A model generated the notes under the pieces. It was not told the origin of the DNA and searched no databases. It saw only the letters and a list, made by a program, of their open reading frames with translations. From Phycisphaerales bacterium (GTDB lineage Bacteria > Planctomycetota > UBA1135 > UBA2386): a DNA stretch of 64,000 nt. Of this stretch, positions 37,841-48,168 are shown in pieces (position 1 is the stretch's first letter; each line of letters begins with the position of its first letter). The translations under genes were made by a program, and so were the position numbers. Location of the stretch: the NCBI GenBank assembly GCA_020247305.1, contig JADCJE010000008.1, positions 18,807-82,806 on the forward strand, in the 5' to 3' direction.

Positions 37841-37948
37841 GCGCCCGCGAAGAACCCATGACACGGGCCCTCAACTCGCCCCCGGGGGCAACTGGCACGG
37901 CCACGCCGAGCCGGAGAACCCGATCTGCCCTCAGGCTCTGAGCGCCCG
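37837..37948 (+). repeat. 11-bp direct repeats bracketing 90 bp between moxR and the DUF58 gene
   Basis: CTGAGCGCCCG occurs at 37837-37847, overlapping the moxR stop codon, and again at 37938-37948. The enclosed segment contains the 12-bp palindrome GCCCCCGGGGGC (37878-37889) and a hairpin CTCAG-GCT-CTGAG (37930-37942). It could be the footprint of an insertion or a local duplication. The 173-bp gap otherwise holds only an unlikely 27-codon frame. Confidence 0.4.
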
Positions 37949-38013
37949 TGCGGCAGGCGACCGGCCGCGCACGACCCGCCGCGACCCAGCCGCCTGCACT
38001 GCGAAACGACGCC

Positions 38014-38928
38014 ATGACCGACACCCCGACCGACTACCTCGACCCGCGCGTCCTCAACAAGGTCGGCCGCCTCGAACTGCGCGCGCGCCTCGTCGTCGAA
38101 GGCTTCGTGACGGGCATGCACAAGTCGCCCTACCGCGGCTTCTCGGTCGAGTTCGCGCAGCACCGCGAGTACGTCGCCGGCGACGACCTGCGCCACCTCG
38201 ACTGGAAGATCCTCGGCAAGTCCGACCGGCTGGTGATCAAGCAGTACGAGGAGGAGACCAACCTGCGGGCCCACCTGTTCCTCGACCAGAGCGAGTCGAT
38301 GAACTACGGCCACGACGGCGGCATGGCGAAGTTCGACTACGCCGCGACCGCCTGCGCCTCGCTCGCCTACATGATCCAGCAGCAGGCCGACGCCGTCGGC
38401 CTGACGCTGTTCGACGAGGACGTCGCCAAGCAGTTGCCGCCGTCGAACACGCGCGCCGGCCTCGGCAACCTGTTCCACGCCCTGGAGCAGGCGCGCGCGC
38501 GCAACAAGAAGACCAAGGTCGGCGCGGTGCTGCACCAGCTGGCGACGCAACTGCGCCAGCGCGGCATGGTGATGATCTTCAGCGACCTGTTCGACGAGCC
38601 GGACGCGGTCGTGCGCGGCCTGCGCGAGCTCGCCAGCCGCGGCCACGACGTCGTCGTGTTCCACGTGCTCGATCGCGACGAGGTCGAGTTCCCGTTCGAA
38701 CGCATGACGCTGTTCGAGGGCCTCGAGCAGATGCCCGAACTGCTGTGCGACCCGAAGTCGCTGCGCGACGCCTACCTCGCCGAGATCGAGGGCTTCGCCG
38801 AGGCGATCCGCAAGGGCTGCCTGCAGCAGCGCATCGACTACGTCCGCGTCGTCGACAGCATGCCGCTCGACGTCGTGCTGACCTCCTACCTGAGCGCGCG
38901 CGCGGCGCGCGCCAAGCGCCGCAAGTAG
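38014..38928 (+). CDS. DUF58 domain protein, MoxR partner
   Basis: 304 aa from ATG 38014 (the frame is open upstream but not coding-like). The DUF58 motif YRGFSVEFAQHREYVAGDDLRHLDWKI is at ~45-70, followed by a VWA-like domain with LFLDQSESMNYG as MIDAS (D-x-S-x-S). No membrane helix is present, so it is cytoplasmic. DUF58 proteins pair with MoxR ATPases and are thought to act in envelope protein maturation. Followed after 11 bp by the first VWA membrane protein. Confidence 0.92.
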   Translation: MTDTPTDYLDPRVLNKVGRLELRARLVVEGFVTGMHKSPYRGFSVEFAQHREYVAGDDLRHLDWKILGKSDRLVIKQYEEETNLRAHLFLDQSESMNYGHDGGMAKFDYAATACASLAYMIQQQADAVGLTLFDEDVAKQLPPSNTRAGLGNLFHALEQARARNKKTKVGAVLHQLATQLRQRGMVMIFSDLFDEPDAVVRGLRELASRGHDVVVFHVLDRDEVEFPFERMTLFEGLEQMPELLCDPKSLRDAYLAEIEGFAEAIRKGCLQQRIDYVRVVDSMPLDVVLTSYLSARAARAKRRK

Positions 38929-38939
38929 CGAGACCGGAC

Positions 38940-41204
38940 GTGACCTTCCTCAACCCGGCCCTGGCCCTCGGCGCGCTGCTGTTCGCGGTGCCGCTCGTCA
39001 TCCACCTGCTCAACCGGCAGCGCCACAAGCGGCGGCCGTGGGCGGCGATGGAGTTCCTGCTCAAGGCCTACCAGAAGCAGCGCAACCGGCTGCGCAACGA
39101 GAACCTGCTGCTGCTGCTGCTGCGCTGCCTCGTGCCGATCGTGCTGGCGCTGGCGGTGGCGCGGCCGGTGCTCGAACAGGCGGCCGCGCTGCTCGGCAGC
39201 GGCGGCGGCGTGCACCACGTCGTCGTCGTCGACGGCAGCTACAGCATGGGCGCGGCGCAGGACGGGGGCGGCAGCGCGTTCGACCGCGCCCGCAACCTCG
39301 TCGGGCGCCTGCTCGACCGCTGCGAGGCCGACGCCGGCCGCGGCGCGAAGGTGACGCTGGTGTTCGCGGGCGTGCGCCCGCGCTTTCTGTGCCGCGGCGA
39401 CCTCGACCTCGCCACCGTGCGCGTGCAGTGGCAGCAGATGCAGAAGCCAGAGGACGCCGCCGGCGACCTCGGCGAGGCGCTGGCGCAGACGGCCGCTTGG
39501 CTCGACGAGGCGAAGGACCCGCAGACGCGGGTCTACGTGCTGACCGACATGCAGGCGCGCGCGCTCGGCGCCGCCCTGCCCGATCCGGCGCGCGCCGCCG
39601 GACCCGAGCTGACCGACACCGCCCGCGACGTCGTCGAGGCGCTGCAGAAGCGCCCGGGCACCAAGCTGAGCTGGATCGACGTCGGGCCGTTCGCCGGCGC
39701 GCGGCAGGGCGGCACGCTCGACAACGTCCAGATCGCCGAACTGCGGATCGCCCAGCCGGCGGCGGTGCTGCGCACGCCGATCGACTTCGTCGCCGTGGTC
39801 CGCAACCGCGGCCAGTCGACCGCCAACTGCGAGGTCACGCTGGACGTCGACGGCGGCGAGCCGCTGCGCAAGGTCGTGACCGTGCCCGCCGGCGGCGAGG
39901 GCGAGGCCGACTTCCAGGTCGTGTTCCGCGAAGGCGGCCGCCGCCGCGTGCGCGCCAGCCTCGTCAACGACGCGCTCGCCGCCGACGACGAGCGCTTCCT
40001 GACCGTCGAGGTGCGCGACCGCCTGCGCGTGCTGCTGGTCGACGGCGAGGCCGGCGGCGACCCGCTGCTCGCCCACCGCTTCGTCTGGCAGATGCTCGAT
40101 CCGGATCCCGACGCGCTGCCGACGTTCGCCGTCACCGCCGTGGACCTGCTGGCGCTGCTCGGCGGCCAGTGCACGCCGAAGGACCACGACGTGATCGTGC
40201 TCGCCGACGTCGAGCGGCTGAACGAACGCGCCGCCGCCGCCCTCAGCGAGGCGCTGCAGGCCGGCCGCGGCCTGCTGGCGACCTTCGGCGAACGCACCGA
40301 CGCCACCAGCTGGAACCTGCTGCTGCACGCCGGCGGCGACGGCCCGCTGCCGTTCCGCCTCGGCGCCAAGGTCGGCGGCACCGCGGGCTCGGCGCCGGCG
40401 CGCACGGCGACGCTGCTGGCGCCTGAGCACCCGGTGTTCCGCGAGTTCCCCGAGGACGTCTACCGCGAGGTGCTGCAGAACGTGCCGTTCTGGCGCTGGC
40501 ACGAGGTCGCCAAGGACTCGCTGCACGCCGACGCCAAGGTGCTGGCGCAGCTCTCCGACGCGGACCGCACGCCGCTGCTGGTCGCGCGCTCGTTCGGCGA
40601 CGGCCGCGCCGTGTTCCTGACCTCCACCATCGCCTCCGAATTCCAGCCGGCGCGCTGGAACCAGCTCAACGACGGCATGGTGGCGCTGCCGCTGCTGTTC
40701 GGCCTCGTGCAGTGGCTCGCGCTCCCGGCCGCCGATCCGTTCCTCGCCGAGGTCGGCGCCGAACTGTCCTGCTCGCTGGCGCGCAAGCCCGAGGCGATCC
40801 AGGTGCTGCGCCCCGAGCGCGACGGTCGCGCCAAGGCGCCGCTCGCCGAGGAGCCCGCGGCCCTGCCGGGCAAGCGCTTCCGCCTCGGCCCGCTCGCCGA
40901 CACGACCCACGCCGGCTTCTACGTGTTCGACTACATGGTCGAGAGCGAAGCCGGGCGCGAAACGGCGAGCACGCCGTTCGCGGTCAACGTCGTCGCCGAC
41001 GAGGGCGACCTGCGCTACGTCGGCCACGACGAGGCGCGCACAGCGCTCGGGCTCGAAGCCGTCGCCACCGGCCTGCCGGCCGACGCCGAGTCCACCGGCG
41101 ACGGCGACCGCAGCGACTTTGGCCCGAGCCTGCTGCTGGCGACGCTGGCGCTGGTGCTCGCCGAGGCGGCGCTGGCCCGCTGGATCGCGGGACGGAGAAA
41201 CTGA
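38940..41204 (+). CDS. BatA-type membrane protein with von Willebrand A domain
   Basis: 754 aa from GTG 38940. The N-terminal domain FLNPALALGALLFAVPLVIH, then RRPWAAMEFLL, is the BatA/aerotolerance N-terminal family. A second helix (LLLLLLRCLVPIVLALAVA) and a VWA domain with VVVVDGSYSMGA (MIDAS) follow, then Ig-like regions, a Rossmann/GATase-like segment, and a final helix (LLLATLALVLAEAALARWI). It would sit in the cytoplasmic membrane with the VWA domain exposed to partners, downstream of MoxR and DUF58. Function in Planctomycetota is unknown. Confidence 0.85.
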   Translation: MTFLNPALALGALLFAVPLVIHLLNRQRHKRRPWAAMEFLLKAYQKQRNRLRNENLLLLLLRCLVPIVLALAVARPVLEQAAALLGSGGGVHHVVVVDGSYSMGAAQDGGGSAFDRARNLVGRLLDRCEADAGRGAKVTLVFAGVRPRFLCRGDLDLATVRVQWQQMQKPEDAAGDLGEALAQTAAWLDEAKDPQTRVYVLTDMQARALGAALPDPARAAGPELTDTARDVVEALQKRPGTKLSWIDVGPFAGARQGGTLDNVQIAELRIAQPAAVLRTPIDFVAVVRNRGQSTANCEVTLDVDGGEPLRKVVTVPAGGEGEADFQVVFREGGRRRVRASLVNDALAADDERFLTVEVRDRLRVLLVDGEAGGDPLLAHRFVWQMLDPDPDALPTFAVTAVDLLALLGGQCTPKDHDVIVLADVERLNERAAAALSEALQAGRGLLATFGERTDATSWNLLLHAGGDGPLPFRLGAKVGGTAGSAPARTATLLAPEHPVFREFPEDVYREVLQNVPFWRWHEVAKDSLHADAKVLAQLSDADRTPLLVARSFGDGRAVFLTSTIASEFQPARWNQLNDGMVALPLLFGLVQWLALPAADPFLAEVGAELSCSLARKPEAIQVLRPERDGRAKAPLAEEPAALPGKRFRLGPLADTTHAGFYVFDYMVESEAGRETASTPFAVNVVADEGDLRYVGHDEARTALGLEAVATGLPADAESTGDGDRSDFGPSLLLATLALVLAEAALARWIAGRRN

Positions 41205-41207
41205 GCC

Positions 41208-43634
41208 ATGGCGATGCTGCCACTGCCACCCACGCTGCCACTGCCGCAGGATCCCGCCGCCGGGGACGCGGCGACGTTCGTCGAGCAGTCGTTCCGCTTC
41301 CTGGCCGCGCCGCCGCTCTGGGTCGTGGCGCTGATCCTCGTGCCCGGCACGCTCGCCTTCGCCTGGTGGTCGTACGGGGGCCTCGCGCGGCTCGAAACGC
41401 GCAGCCGCGTCGTGCTCGCCGGGCTGCGCTGGCTGGCGATCGCCGGCTGCGTCGCGCTGGCCTGCCAGCCGGCCTTCGAGATCACCACCTACCGCCGCAC
41501 CCGCAACCAGGCGCACGTGCTGGTCGACGACAGCGCCAGCATGCAGCGCAAGGACCGCTACCCCGAGGCGCAGCAGCTCGAAGCGCTGCAGGTGCTGCTG
41601 CCGGGCGTCGACGTCGCTGCGACCTCGCGCCTCGACCTCGTGCGCGCGGCGCTGGCGCGGCCGCAGGGCCTGCTCGCGACGCTGGCGCAGAGCCACGACG
41701 TGCGGCTGTTCCGCATGCAGCGCAAGCCGGCGCCGATCCGCTCGCTCGACGAGGTCACCGGCCAGGGCGCGCGCACCGAGCTGGGCGACGCGCTCGACCT
41801 GCACCTCGCGGCGAACGCCGCCGCCAACGTCGACGCCGTCGTCGTGGTCAGCGACGGCCGCAACAACGCCGGCCTCGACCCGGTCGACGTCGCCGGCGGC
41901 TACGCGCTGCGCGGCATCCCGATCCACACGGTCGGCGTCGGCGACCCCGAGGCGCCGCGGAACGCGTGGCTCGTCGGCCCCGCCGGGCCGCGCGAGGCGC
42001 TGCGCCTGGAGCAGGTGGCCTTCGACGTGTCGGTGCGCGCCCAGGGCCTGCGCGGCCGGCGAGCCCGCGTCGAACTGCAGGGCGCGCGCGACGGCGGCCC
42101 CTACCGGCCGCTGGCGACGGCCGACGCCGAACTGCCGGGCGACGGCGAGTTCGCCTCGGCGCGCGTCTACTGCGCGTTCGAGGACGCCGGCGACTGGACG
42201 CTGCGCTTCCGCCTGGAGCCGTTGCCCGAGGAGAGCCAGACCGACGACAACGAGGACGTGCGCTTCCTGCGCGTCAACGACGAGAAGATCCGCGTCCTCT
42301 ACATCGACGACCGCCCACGCTGGGAGTACCGCTATGTCAAGAACGGCCTGAAGCGCGTCGACCCGAGCATCGTCATGCAGGCGGTGATGTTCGACGCCAG
42401 CCCGTACTTCGAGCAGGAGCACAGCAAGGAGCTGCCGCCGCTGCGCGACCTGCCGCGCACGGAGAAGGAGCTCTTCGCCTACCACGTCGTGGTCTTCGGC
42501 GACGTGCCGCCCGAACGCATCGCGCCGACCGAGGAGCGCCGACGACAGTGGCTGGAGATGCTCGTCCGCTACGTCGAGTTCGGCGGCGGCGTCGCGTTCC
42601 TGTTCGGCGACCAGGCGATGCCCGAGCGCTACCGGAACACGCCGGTGCAGGACCTGCTGCCGGTCGTGCTGGAGGAACGCAGCTGGCTGCAGGCGAACCA
42701 GCCGCGGCGCGACGTGTCGTTCCATCCGCTGCTCGACAATCCGACCCAACCGCACGACATCGTGCTGCTGCAGCGCGACCCGGCGTTCAACCGCCGGCTG
42801 TGGGAGGAGGGCTTGCCGGGCTTCTACGTCTACCACCCCGTGCAGCGCGCCAAGCCCGGCGCGACGGTCCTGCTGCGTCACCCGAGCGACGGCAACGCCT
42901 ACGGCAAGCGCCCGATCGCCGTCACCGGCCCGGTGCCGCGCGGCAACACGTTCTTCCTGGCGACGGACGAGACGTGGCGCTGGCGCGACCCGTACGCCGA
43001 GACCTACATGGACACCTTCTGGCGCAACGTCGTGCGCTGGCTCGCGCGCGGCCGCCTGCAGCGGCGCAACGACCTGTTCGAGCTGACGGTCGACAAGATC
43101 CAGGTCGAGACGGGCGACAAGGTGCGCGTGCAACTGCGCGTCCAGGACGACGAATTGCAGCCGTCGGCGGCGCAGGAACAGACGGTGTTCCTGCGGCAAC
43201 AGGACGGCGCGCCGGAGAAGCGCGTGCTGCGCGCGGCGCAGGGCGAGCCCGGCGTCTACCAGGCGTCGTTCACGATGGCGACGCCAGGCGCGTTCTCGTT
43301 CCTCGCTCACGCCAACGCCAATCCGGTCGACGACGTGCTGGCCCGCCAGGACGTCATCGTCCGCCGCCCCGACCGCGAGATGGCCGACTCCAGTCAGGAC
43401 GCCGAGACCCTGCGCCGCATCGCCGCCGCCAGCCGCAGCGCCGACGTCGGCGGCCGCTACGTGTTCCTCGCCGAAGTCGACAGCCTCGCCGCCGACCTGC
43501 AGGCGCGCCGGCCCGCCGAGAGCCGCCAGGAGACCCGCACGCGACCGGCATGGGACACCGGCTGGTCCCTCGTCGGCATCCTGACGGTGCTCGCGATCGA
43601 ATGGCTCCTGCGCAAGCGGGCGCGGCTGGTGTGA
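41208..43634 (+). CDS. VWA domain membrane protein with glutamine-amidotransferase-like region
   Basis: 808 aa. Two N-terminal helices (LWVVALILVPGTLAFAWWSY; VVLAGLRWLAIAGCVALAC), a VWA domain with VLVDDSASMQRK (D-x-S-x-S MIDAS) and VVVVSDGRNNAG, a beta-rich middle, a class I GATase-like domain without its Cys (VLYIDDRPRWEYRYVKNGL, VVFGDVPPE), another beta domain, and a C-terminal helix (WSLVGILTVLAIEWLL). GGAG-type sequence ACGGAGAAAC lies ~10 nt before ATG, one of the few plausible ribosome-binding sites in the window. It follows the BatA-type gene after 3 bp and probably complexes with it. Confidence 0.82.
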   Translation: MAMLPLPPTLPLPQDPAAGDAATFVEQSFRFLAAPPLWVVALILVPGTLAFAWWSYGGLARLETRSRVVLAGLRWLAIAGCVALACQPAFEITTYRRTRNQAHVLVDDSASMQRKDRYPEAQQLEALQVLLPGVDVAATSRLDLVRAALARPQGLLATLAQSHDVRLFRMQRKPAPIRSLDEVTGQGARTELGDALDLHLAANAAANVDAVVVVSDGRNNAGLDPVDVAGGYALRGIPIHTVGVGDPEAPRNAWLVGPAGPREALRLEQVAFDVSVRAQGLRGRRARVELQGARDGGPYRPLATADAELPGDGEFASARVYCAFEDAGDWTLRFRLEPLPEESQTDDNEDVRFLRVNDEKIRVLYIDDRPRWEYRYVKNGLKRVDPSIVMQAVMFDASPYFEQEHSKELPPLRDLPRTEKELFAYHVVVFGDVPPERIAPTEERRRQWLEMLVRYVEFGGGVAFLFGDQAMPERYRNTPVQDLLPVVLEERSWLQANQPRRDVSFHPLLDNPTQPHDIVLLQRDPAFNRRLWEEGLPGFYVYHPVQRAKPGATVLLRHPSDGNAYGKRPIAVTGPVPRGNTFFLATDETWRWRDPYAETYMDTFWRNVVRWLARGRLQRRNDLFELTVDKIQVETGDKVRVQLRVQDDELQPSAAQEQTVFLRQQDGAPEKRVLRAAQGEPGVYQASFTMATPGAFSFLAHANANPVDDVLARQDVIVRRPDREMADSSQDAETLRRIAAASRSADVGGRYVFLAEVDSLAADLQARRPAESRQETRTRPAWDTGWSLVGILTVLAIEWLLRKRARLV

Positions 43635-43668
43635 ACCCCGTCCCCGTCCCACCACCAGCCAGCCAACG

Positions 43669-46600
43669 ATGAACGCACGCGCCACCGCCGCTCGCCGCCA
43701 GCGCCCCCGCGGGTTCCTCGCCGCCGTCGCCGCCACCGTGTTCGCCTGCGCCGCCGCCGCCCAGCGGCCGCCGCAGCGCGTCGTCGAGTCGCCGATCGAC
43801 TTCACGACCGGCCAGGACGACAACCTCTACTCCGTGCTGCGCGCGCAGGAGCAGATCCACGCGCTGGAGCAAGGTCTCGCCGAGATCGCGAGCGGCGAGG
43901 TGCGCACGGGCGTCGAGCGGCTGCATCGCATCCTCGCCGGCGACGCGCCCGGCGTGGTGCCGGTGGCGCCGGGCCGGTTCCTCGGCCTGCGGCTCGCCAC
44001 GACGATGGCCCTGGCCAACCTGCCGCCCGCGGCGAAGGCCGCCTACGAGGAGTTCGTCGCCCGCGAGGCCGGCGCCATGCCCGAACTGGCGGGGCTCGAC
44101 GCCGCGGCCCTGCGCCGGCTCGCCGACCGGTTCCCCACCGCCGACGCCGGCCTGCGCGCGCGCGTGCGCCTGGGCGATCTCGCCTTCGCCGACGGCGACG
44201 CGCGCACGGCGATCGGTCACTTCCGGCGCGCGCTCGACGCCGCCGCGATCGGCAGCGACGACGAGCGCCGCGTCGCCGAACGCCTGTTCTGCGCCCAGAC
44301 GATGGTCGAGCCGGCCGTCGCCGCCGGCGAACGGCGGCCCGGGCGGCTCGGCGCGATCGGCGAGGACGTGCTGAGCGCGCTGCCGCCCGAGCGCCTGCTG
44401 CGCCGCGAGTGGCCGGCGGTCGGCGGCCCCGGCAGCGGCCGCGCCGCGATGGCCGAACCGCCGCGCCGCGTCGACACGCGCTGGTCGGCCGAAGTCGCCG
44501 CGCCGTGCTTCGACGAACGCGAGGTCAGCCAGTTCGCGATGCACGCCGTCGGCGACCTCGACGCCGTGTTCGTCAACACCGGCCGGCAGGTGCTCGCGTT
44601 CGATCCGCTGCGCAAGGACAAGCTCTGGGAGACGGTGTCGCCGATGCGCGACGTCGACGAGCCGACGCCGGCCGAGTCGCCGTTCGGTCGCCGCCGCCGC
44701 GCCAGCGACGATGGCGTCAACGAGGACACCACGCTGGCCGCGGCGATCGGCGACGACGTCGTGGTTGCGGCGCTGCAGGTGCCCGAGAAGTCGATGAACG
44801 TCGACTTCCAGGGCGGCTTCCGCGTGATGAGCAAGATCCCGATGCGGCGGCTGCACGCGTTCCAACGCGCCTCGGGCAAGATGGCTTGGACGCACTACGA
44901 CGACCTCGACGGGCCGCGCACGCGCCGCTTCCGCGGCCACGACGCCTGCGGCGCGCCGCTGGTCGTCGACGACGTCGTCTACGCGCCGGTGCACGACCGT
45001 TCCGGCGCGATCGCGTTCTCGATCGCCGCCTACGACCTGCGGACGGGCGAGGTTCGCTGGCGGCGGCTCGTCTGCAGTGGCCAGCAGGACGTCAACATGT
45101 TCGGCAACGCCCGCAGCGAGTTCGCCGCCTCGCCGCTCGCTCTGCACGACGGCGTGCTCTACGGCGCGTCCAACCTCGGCGTGGCGTTCGCGATCGACGC
45201 GGCGACCGGCGACCTACGTTGGCTGTCGTCGTACGAGGTCGTGCGCATGCCGCGCGTGAACTTCCACCAGACGGCCGACCGGCAGGTCTTCTTCGCCAAC
45301 AACCCGCCAGCAGTGGCGGCCGGCGTCGTCTGCCTGACGCCGCTCGACTCGCAGTTCGTGCTCGGCCTCGACGCCCAGAACGGCGCCGCGCTCTGGCGCG
45401 TGCCCGCCGAGGCGACCGTCGACGACGTCGACCACCGGGTGACGTGGCTGTGCGGCGCGTGGCGCGACGAGTTCGTGCTCGCCGGCTGGGGCGCGGTCGC
45501 GGTGCAGGCGCGGCCAACGCAGGGCGCCGACGCGCGCCTGCGCACGATCGTGCGGCCCGACCGCTTCGGCGGTCGCGGCAACGGCGGCTTCGCCCCCCGC
45601 CCCGCGCTGACCGCCGAGGGCGTGTGGTTCGTCCGCGGCGACGGCCTGCACGGCTTCGACGCGCAGGGCGAGGCCATGGCCGGCACGCCGACGCCGCTCG
45701 GCCGGCTCGCCCCCGGCAACCTCGTCTGCATCGACGGCATCGCCGTGTCGCTGCGCCAGGGCACCATCGACTTCGCCTACGACGCCGCCGCCCTGCGGGG
45801 TCGCGTCGAAGACGAGGCGCGGCAGCGCCCGGACGACCCGGCGGTCCTGCTGCGCCTCGCGAGCCTGCGCCGCTCGCTGCTGCCGCCCACCGCCGACGTC
45901 GAGCAGCGCACCGCCGTCACCGAGGCGTACCGCCGGGGCCTCGCGGCCGCACAGCGCCGCGGCCTGCCGCCCGAACACCCGGTGCGCGAAGCGCTGCAGC
46001 GGGAGTTGTTCGCCCAGGCGCTGACGACGGCGCAGGAAGCCCTGCAGTCCGGTCGCGGCGAGGCGCTGGCGCTGCTGGTCGCCGCGCGCGACCTCGCCCC
46101 GGACGACGCGCGCTGGGCCGACGTGCACGTCTTCGTGCTCGACGTCTGCCGCGGCGACGTCGCCCGCTTCGCCGCCGAACTGGCGGCGCTGCAGGCCCGC
46201 ATGCCGGCGGCCGACTGCCCGCGCGTGGCGTTCCCTCTGCCGCGCAACCGCCCGCTGGCGCTCGACGACCGCATGCCGGTCGCGACGTTCGTCGCGTGGC
46301 AGCAGGCCGCGGCCGCCACCGATCCGGTGTCGGCCGTTGCGAGCTGGCAGACGCTGCTCGAAGGCCACGGCAGCCAACCGCTCGTCGGCGGTCTCGCCGC
46401 CGACCTCGCGCGCGGGGCGATCGACGGCCTCGTGCGCGCGCACGGCGCCGACTGCTACGCCGCGACCGAGGCGCGCGCCGCCCAGGAACTCGCGGCGGCC
46501 GGCGACGACCGCGCCGCGCTGGCCGCCTGCGCCGAACGCTTCCCCAACAGCCGCGCCGCGATCGCGGCGCGCGCGCGCCTGCTCGACGCTGCCGTGCGCA

Positions 46601-48168
46601 CCGGCGACCTGGGCGCAGCGCTCGCCACCCTCGCTGCAGCGGCCGCGACCGGCGAACCGGCGCCGGGCCTCCTGCGCCGTGTCCAGATCGCCGCGCGGGA
46701 GCGCGGCAACGGCGCGCTGGCGCTCGCCCTGGCCGCGCGCCTGCGCCGACACGCCGACGAGCGCAGCGACTGGCCGGACGACGCCGGCGCGACCTTCGCC
46801 CAACTCGCGGCGGCGGCCCAGCCCGCGGCGACGCCAGCCATCCAGCCGGCGACGCCGGCGCTCGACGCCATGCTGATCCGGCCGCCTGCCGGCAGCGACG
46901 TGCTGCAGCTGGTGCCGCTGCTGATCGCCGAGGCCTTCCAGCCGACGACGGCGCCGCCCGTGTACGTGCGCGCCGATCGCGAACTGATCGCGATCGACCC
47001 CGCCGCCGCCGATCCGGGCCAGCGCCAGTTGTTCACGCTGCCGACCGACTACGTCGAGCATGTCGTGCTCTGCGGCGACACGCTGGTCGTGCCGGCGATG
47101 GACAAGGTGACGGGCGTGGACTGCCGCACCGGCGCGCTGCGCTGGCAGTTCGCGAATCCGCAGCGCCGGCTGCTGGAAAGCCTCGGCGTCCAGGCCGGCG
47201 TCCTGGTGGTCGCGTCGATCCCGCGCGCCGGCGTCGGCGACAGCGAGGTGATGGGCATCGAGCCGCTGTCCGGGGCGGTGACGTTCCGGCGCGCGGTGAC
47301 CCCCGATGCGTTGAAGCCGAAGGCCGCCGGCGGCGCCGTGCTGTGCATGGACTTCGCCAGCGGCGACGGCGCGACCGTGCGCAGCATCGATCCGGTGACC
47401 GGAGCCGCGACGGCGACCTGGCCGCTGCGCCACCCGTCGCTGCAGCGCCTGCGGCCCGAGGTCGACACCCTGGCGCTGCGCTTCTACCCGCAATCGCTGA
47501 TCGTCCACCGCGGGCTCCTGCTGCTGCCGCTCGATCGCACGCTGGCCGGCGACGCGCCGCGCATCGTGGCGCTCGGGCCCGGCGGCACGCTGGCCTGGCA
47601 ATGGCAGTCGCCGACCGCGGCGCAGTTGCTGCTCGCGGCGATGCACGCCGACGGGCTCGCGCTGGTGACCGCCGACGCGACCGGCGCCTGCCGCATGCTG
47701 CTGCTCGATCCGGAAAAGGGCGTCGAGCGCCGCGCCGTGCCGGTCGGCTTCGACGCCACGCCGCGCAACTGGCAGCGGGGCTGGATCGACGCCCCGGCGC
47801 CGGACCGCCTGCTGCTGGAGTCGTTCGCCGACGCCGATCGCACCGAGCGGCAGGTGGTAAGCGTCGAGTGCCGCCAGGACGGCAGCGCCTTCGCCCTGCC
47901 GCTGACCCGCGAGGACGGCGAGATCGTCGATGCGCCGGTCCACGGCCCGGACTTCCTCGCCTTCGTCACCAGGCCCAACCGCGGCGGCGGCTGCCGCCTC
48001 TGGTGCGTCTCGCTCCAAGACCGCTCCGGTATGCTGCCAAATGGTCGGCGGTATCGGACCGTCGCCGGCGCGGGCAACGTCGATGCGATGGCGGCGGTCG
48101 GCCGCAGCATCGCCGTCGCCGGGGCGCGCGGCGTCGTGCTGTTCGCCGCCGATAAAGGACCGCGATGA
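43669..48168 (+). CDS. Very large secreted PQQ-like beta-propeller protein
   Basis: 1499 aa with a signal peptide (GFLAAVAATVFACAAAAQ). Residues ~50-230 are TPR-like helices. A first propeller (~265-690) shows repeated blade ends such as VLAFDPLRKDKLWETV, AAYDLRTGEVRWRRL, AFAIDAATGDLRWLSS and LGLDAQNGAALWRV. A helical region (~700-1060) is followed by a second propeller (VTGVDCRTGALRWQF and later). No PQQ or metal ligands can be assigned, so it is probably a binding or scaffold protein. The stop overlaps the next ATG. In this locus it likely works outside the membrane with the VWA proteins. Confidence 0.85.
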   Translation: MNARATAARRQRPRGFLAAVAATVFACAAAAQRPPQRVVESPIDFTTGQDDNLYSVLRAQEQIHALEQGLAEIASGEVRTGVERLHRILAGDAPGVVPVAPGRFLGLRLATTMALANLPPAAKAAYEEFVAREAGAMPELAGLDAAALRRLADRFPTADAGLRARVRLGDLAFADGDARTAIGHFRRALDAAAIGSDDERRVAERLFCAQTMVEPAVAAGERRPGRLGAIGEDVLSALPPERLLRREWPAVGGPGSGRAAMAEPPRRVDTRWSAEVAAPCFDEREVSQFAMHAVGDLDAVFVNTGRQVLAFDPLRKDKLWETVSPMRDVDEPTPAESPFGRRRRASDDGVNEDTTLAAAIGDDVVVAALQVPEKSMNVDFQGGFRVMSKIPMRRLHAFQRASGKMAWTHYDDLDGPRTRRFRGHDACGAPLVVDDVVYAPVHDRSGAIAFSIAAYDLRTGEVRWRRLVCSGQQDVNMFGNARSEFAASPLALHDGVLYGASNLGVAFAIDAATGDLRWLSSYEVVRMPRVNFHQTADRQVFFANNPPAVAAGVVCLTPLDSQFVLGLDAQNGAALWRVPAEATVDDVDHRVTWLCGAWRDEFVLAGWGAVAVQARPTQGADARLRTIVRPDRFGGRGNGGFAPRPALTAEGVWFVRGDGLHGFDAQGEAMAGTPTPLGRLAPGNLVCIDGIAVSLRQGTIDFAYDAAALRGRVEDEARQRPDDPAVLLRLASLRRSLLPPTADVEQRTAVTEAYRRGLAAAQRRGLPPEHPVREALQRELFAQALTTAQEALQSGRGEALALLVAARDLAPDDARWADVHVFVLDVCRGDVARFAAELAALQARMPAADCPRVAFPLPRNRPLALDDRMPVATFVAWQQAAAATDPVSAVASWQTLLEGHGSQPLVGGLAADLARGAIDGLVRAHGADCYAATEARAAQELAAAGDDRAALAACAERFPNSRAAIAARARLLDAAVRTGDLGAALATLAAAAATGEPAPGLLRRVQIAARERGNGALALALAARLRRHADERSDWPDDAGATFAQLAAAAQPAATPAIQPATPALDAMLIRPPAGSDVLQLVPLLIAEAFQPTTAPPVYVRADRELIAIDPAAADPGQRQLFTLPTDYVEHVVLCGDTLVVPAMDKVTGVDCRTGALRWQFANPQRRLLESLGVQAGVLVVASIPRAGVGDSEVMGIEPLSGAVTFRRAVTPDALKPKAAGGAVLCMDFASGDGATVRSIDPVTGAATATWPLRHPSLQRLRPEVDTLALRFYPQSLIVHRGLLLLPLDRTLAGDAPRIVALGPGGTLAWQWQSPTAAQLLLAAMHADGLALVTADATGACRMLLLDPEKGVERRAVPVGFDATPRNWQRGWIDAPAPDRLLLESFADADRTERQVVSVECRQDGSAFALPLTREDGEIVDAPVHGPDFLAFVTRPNRGGGCRLWCVSLQDRSGMLPNGRRYRTVAGAGNVDAMAAVGRSIAVAGARGVVLFAADKGPR

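Noticed and set aside
37858..37941. 27-codon frame between moxR and the DUF58 gene
   Set aside because: No ribosome-binding site, low-complexity composition and located inside the direct-repeat segment; not convincing as a gene.
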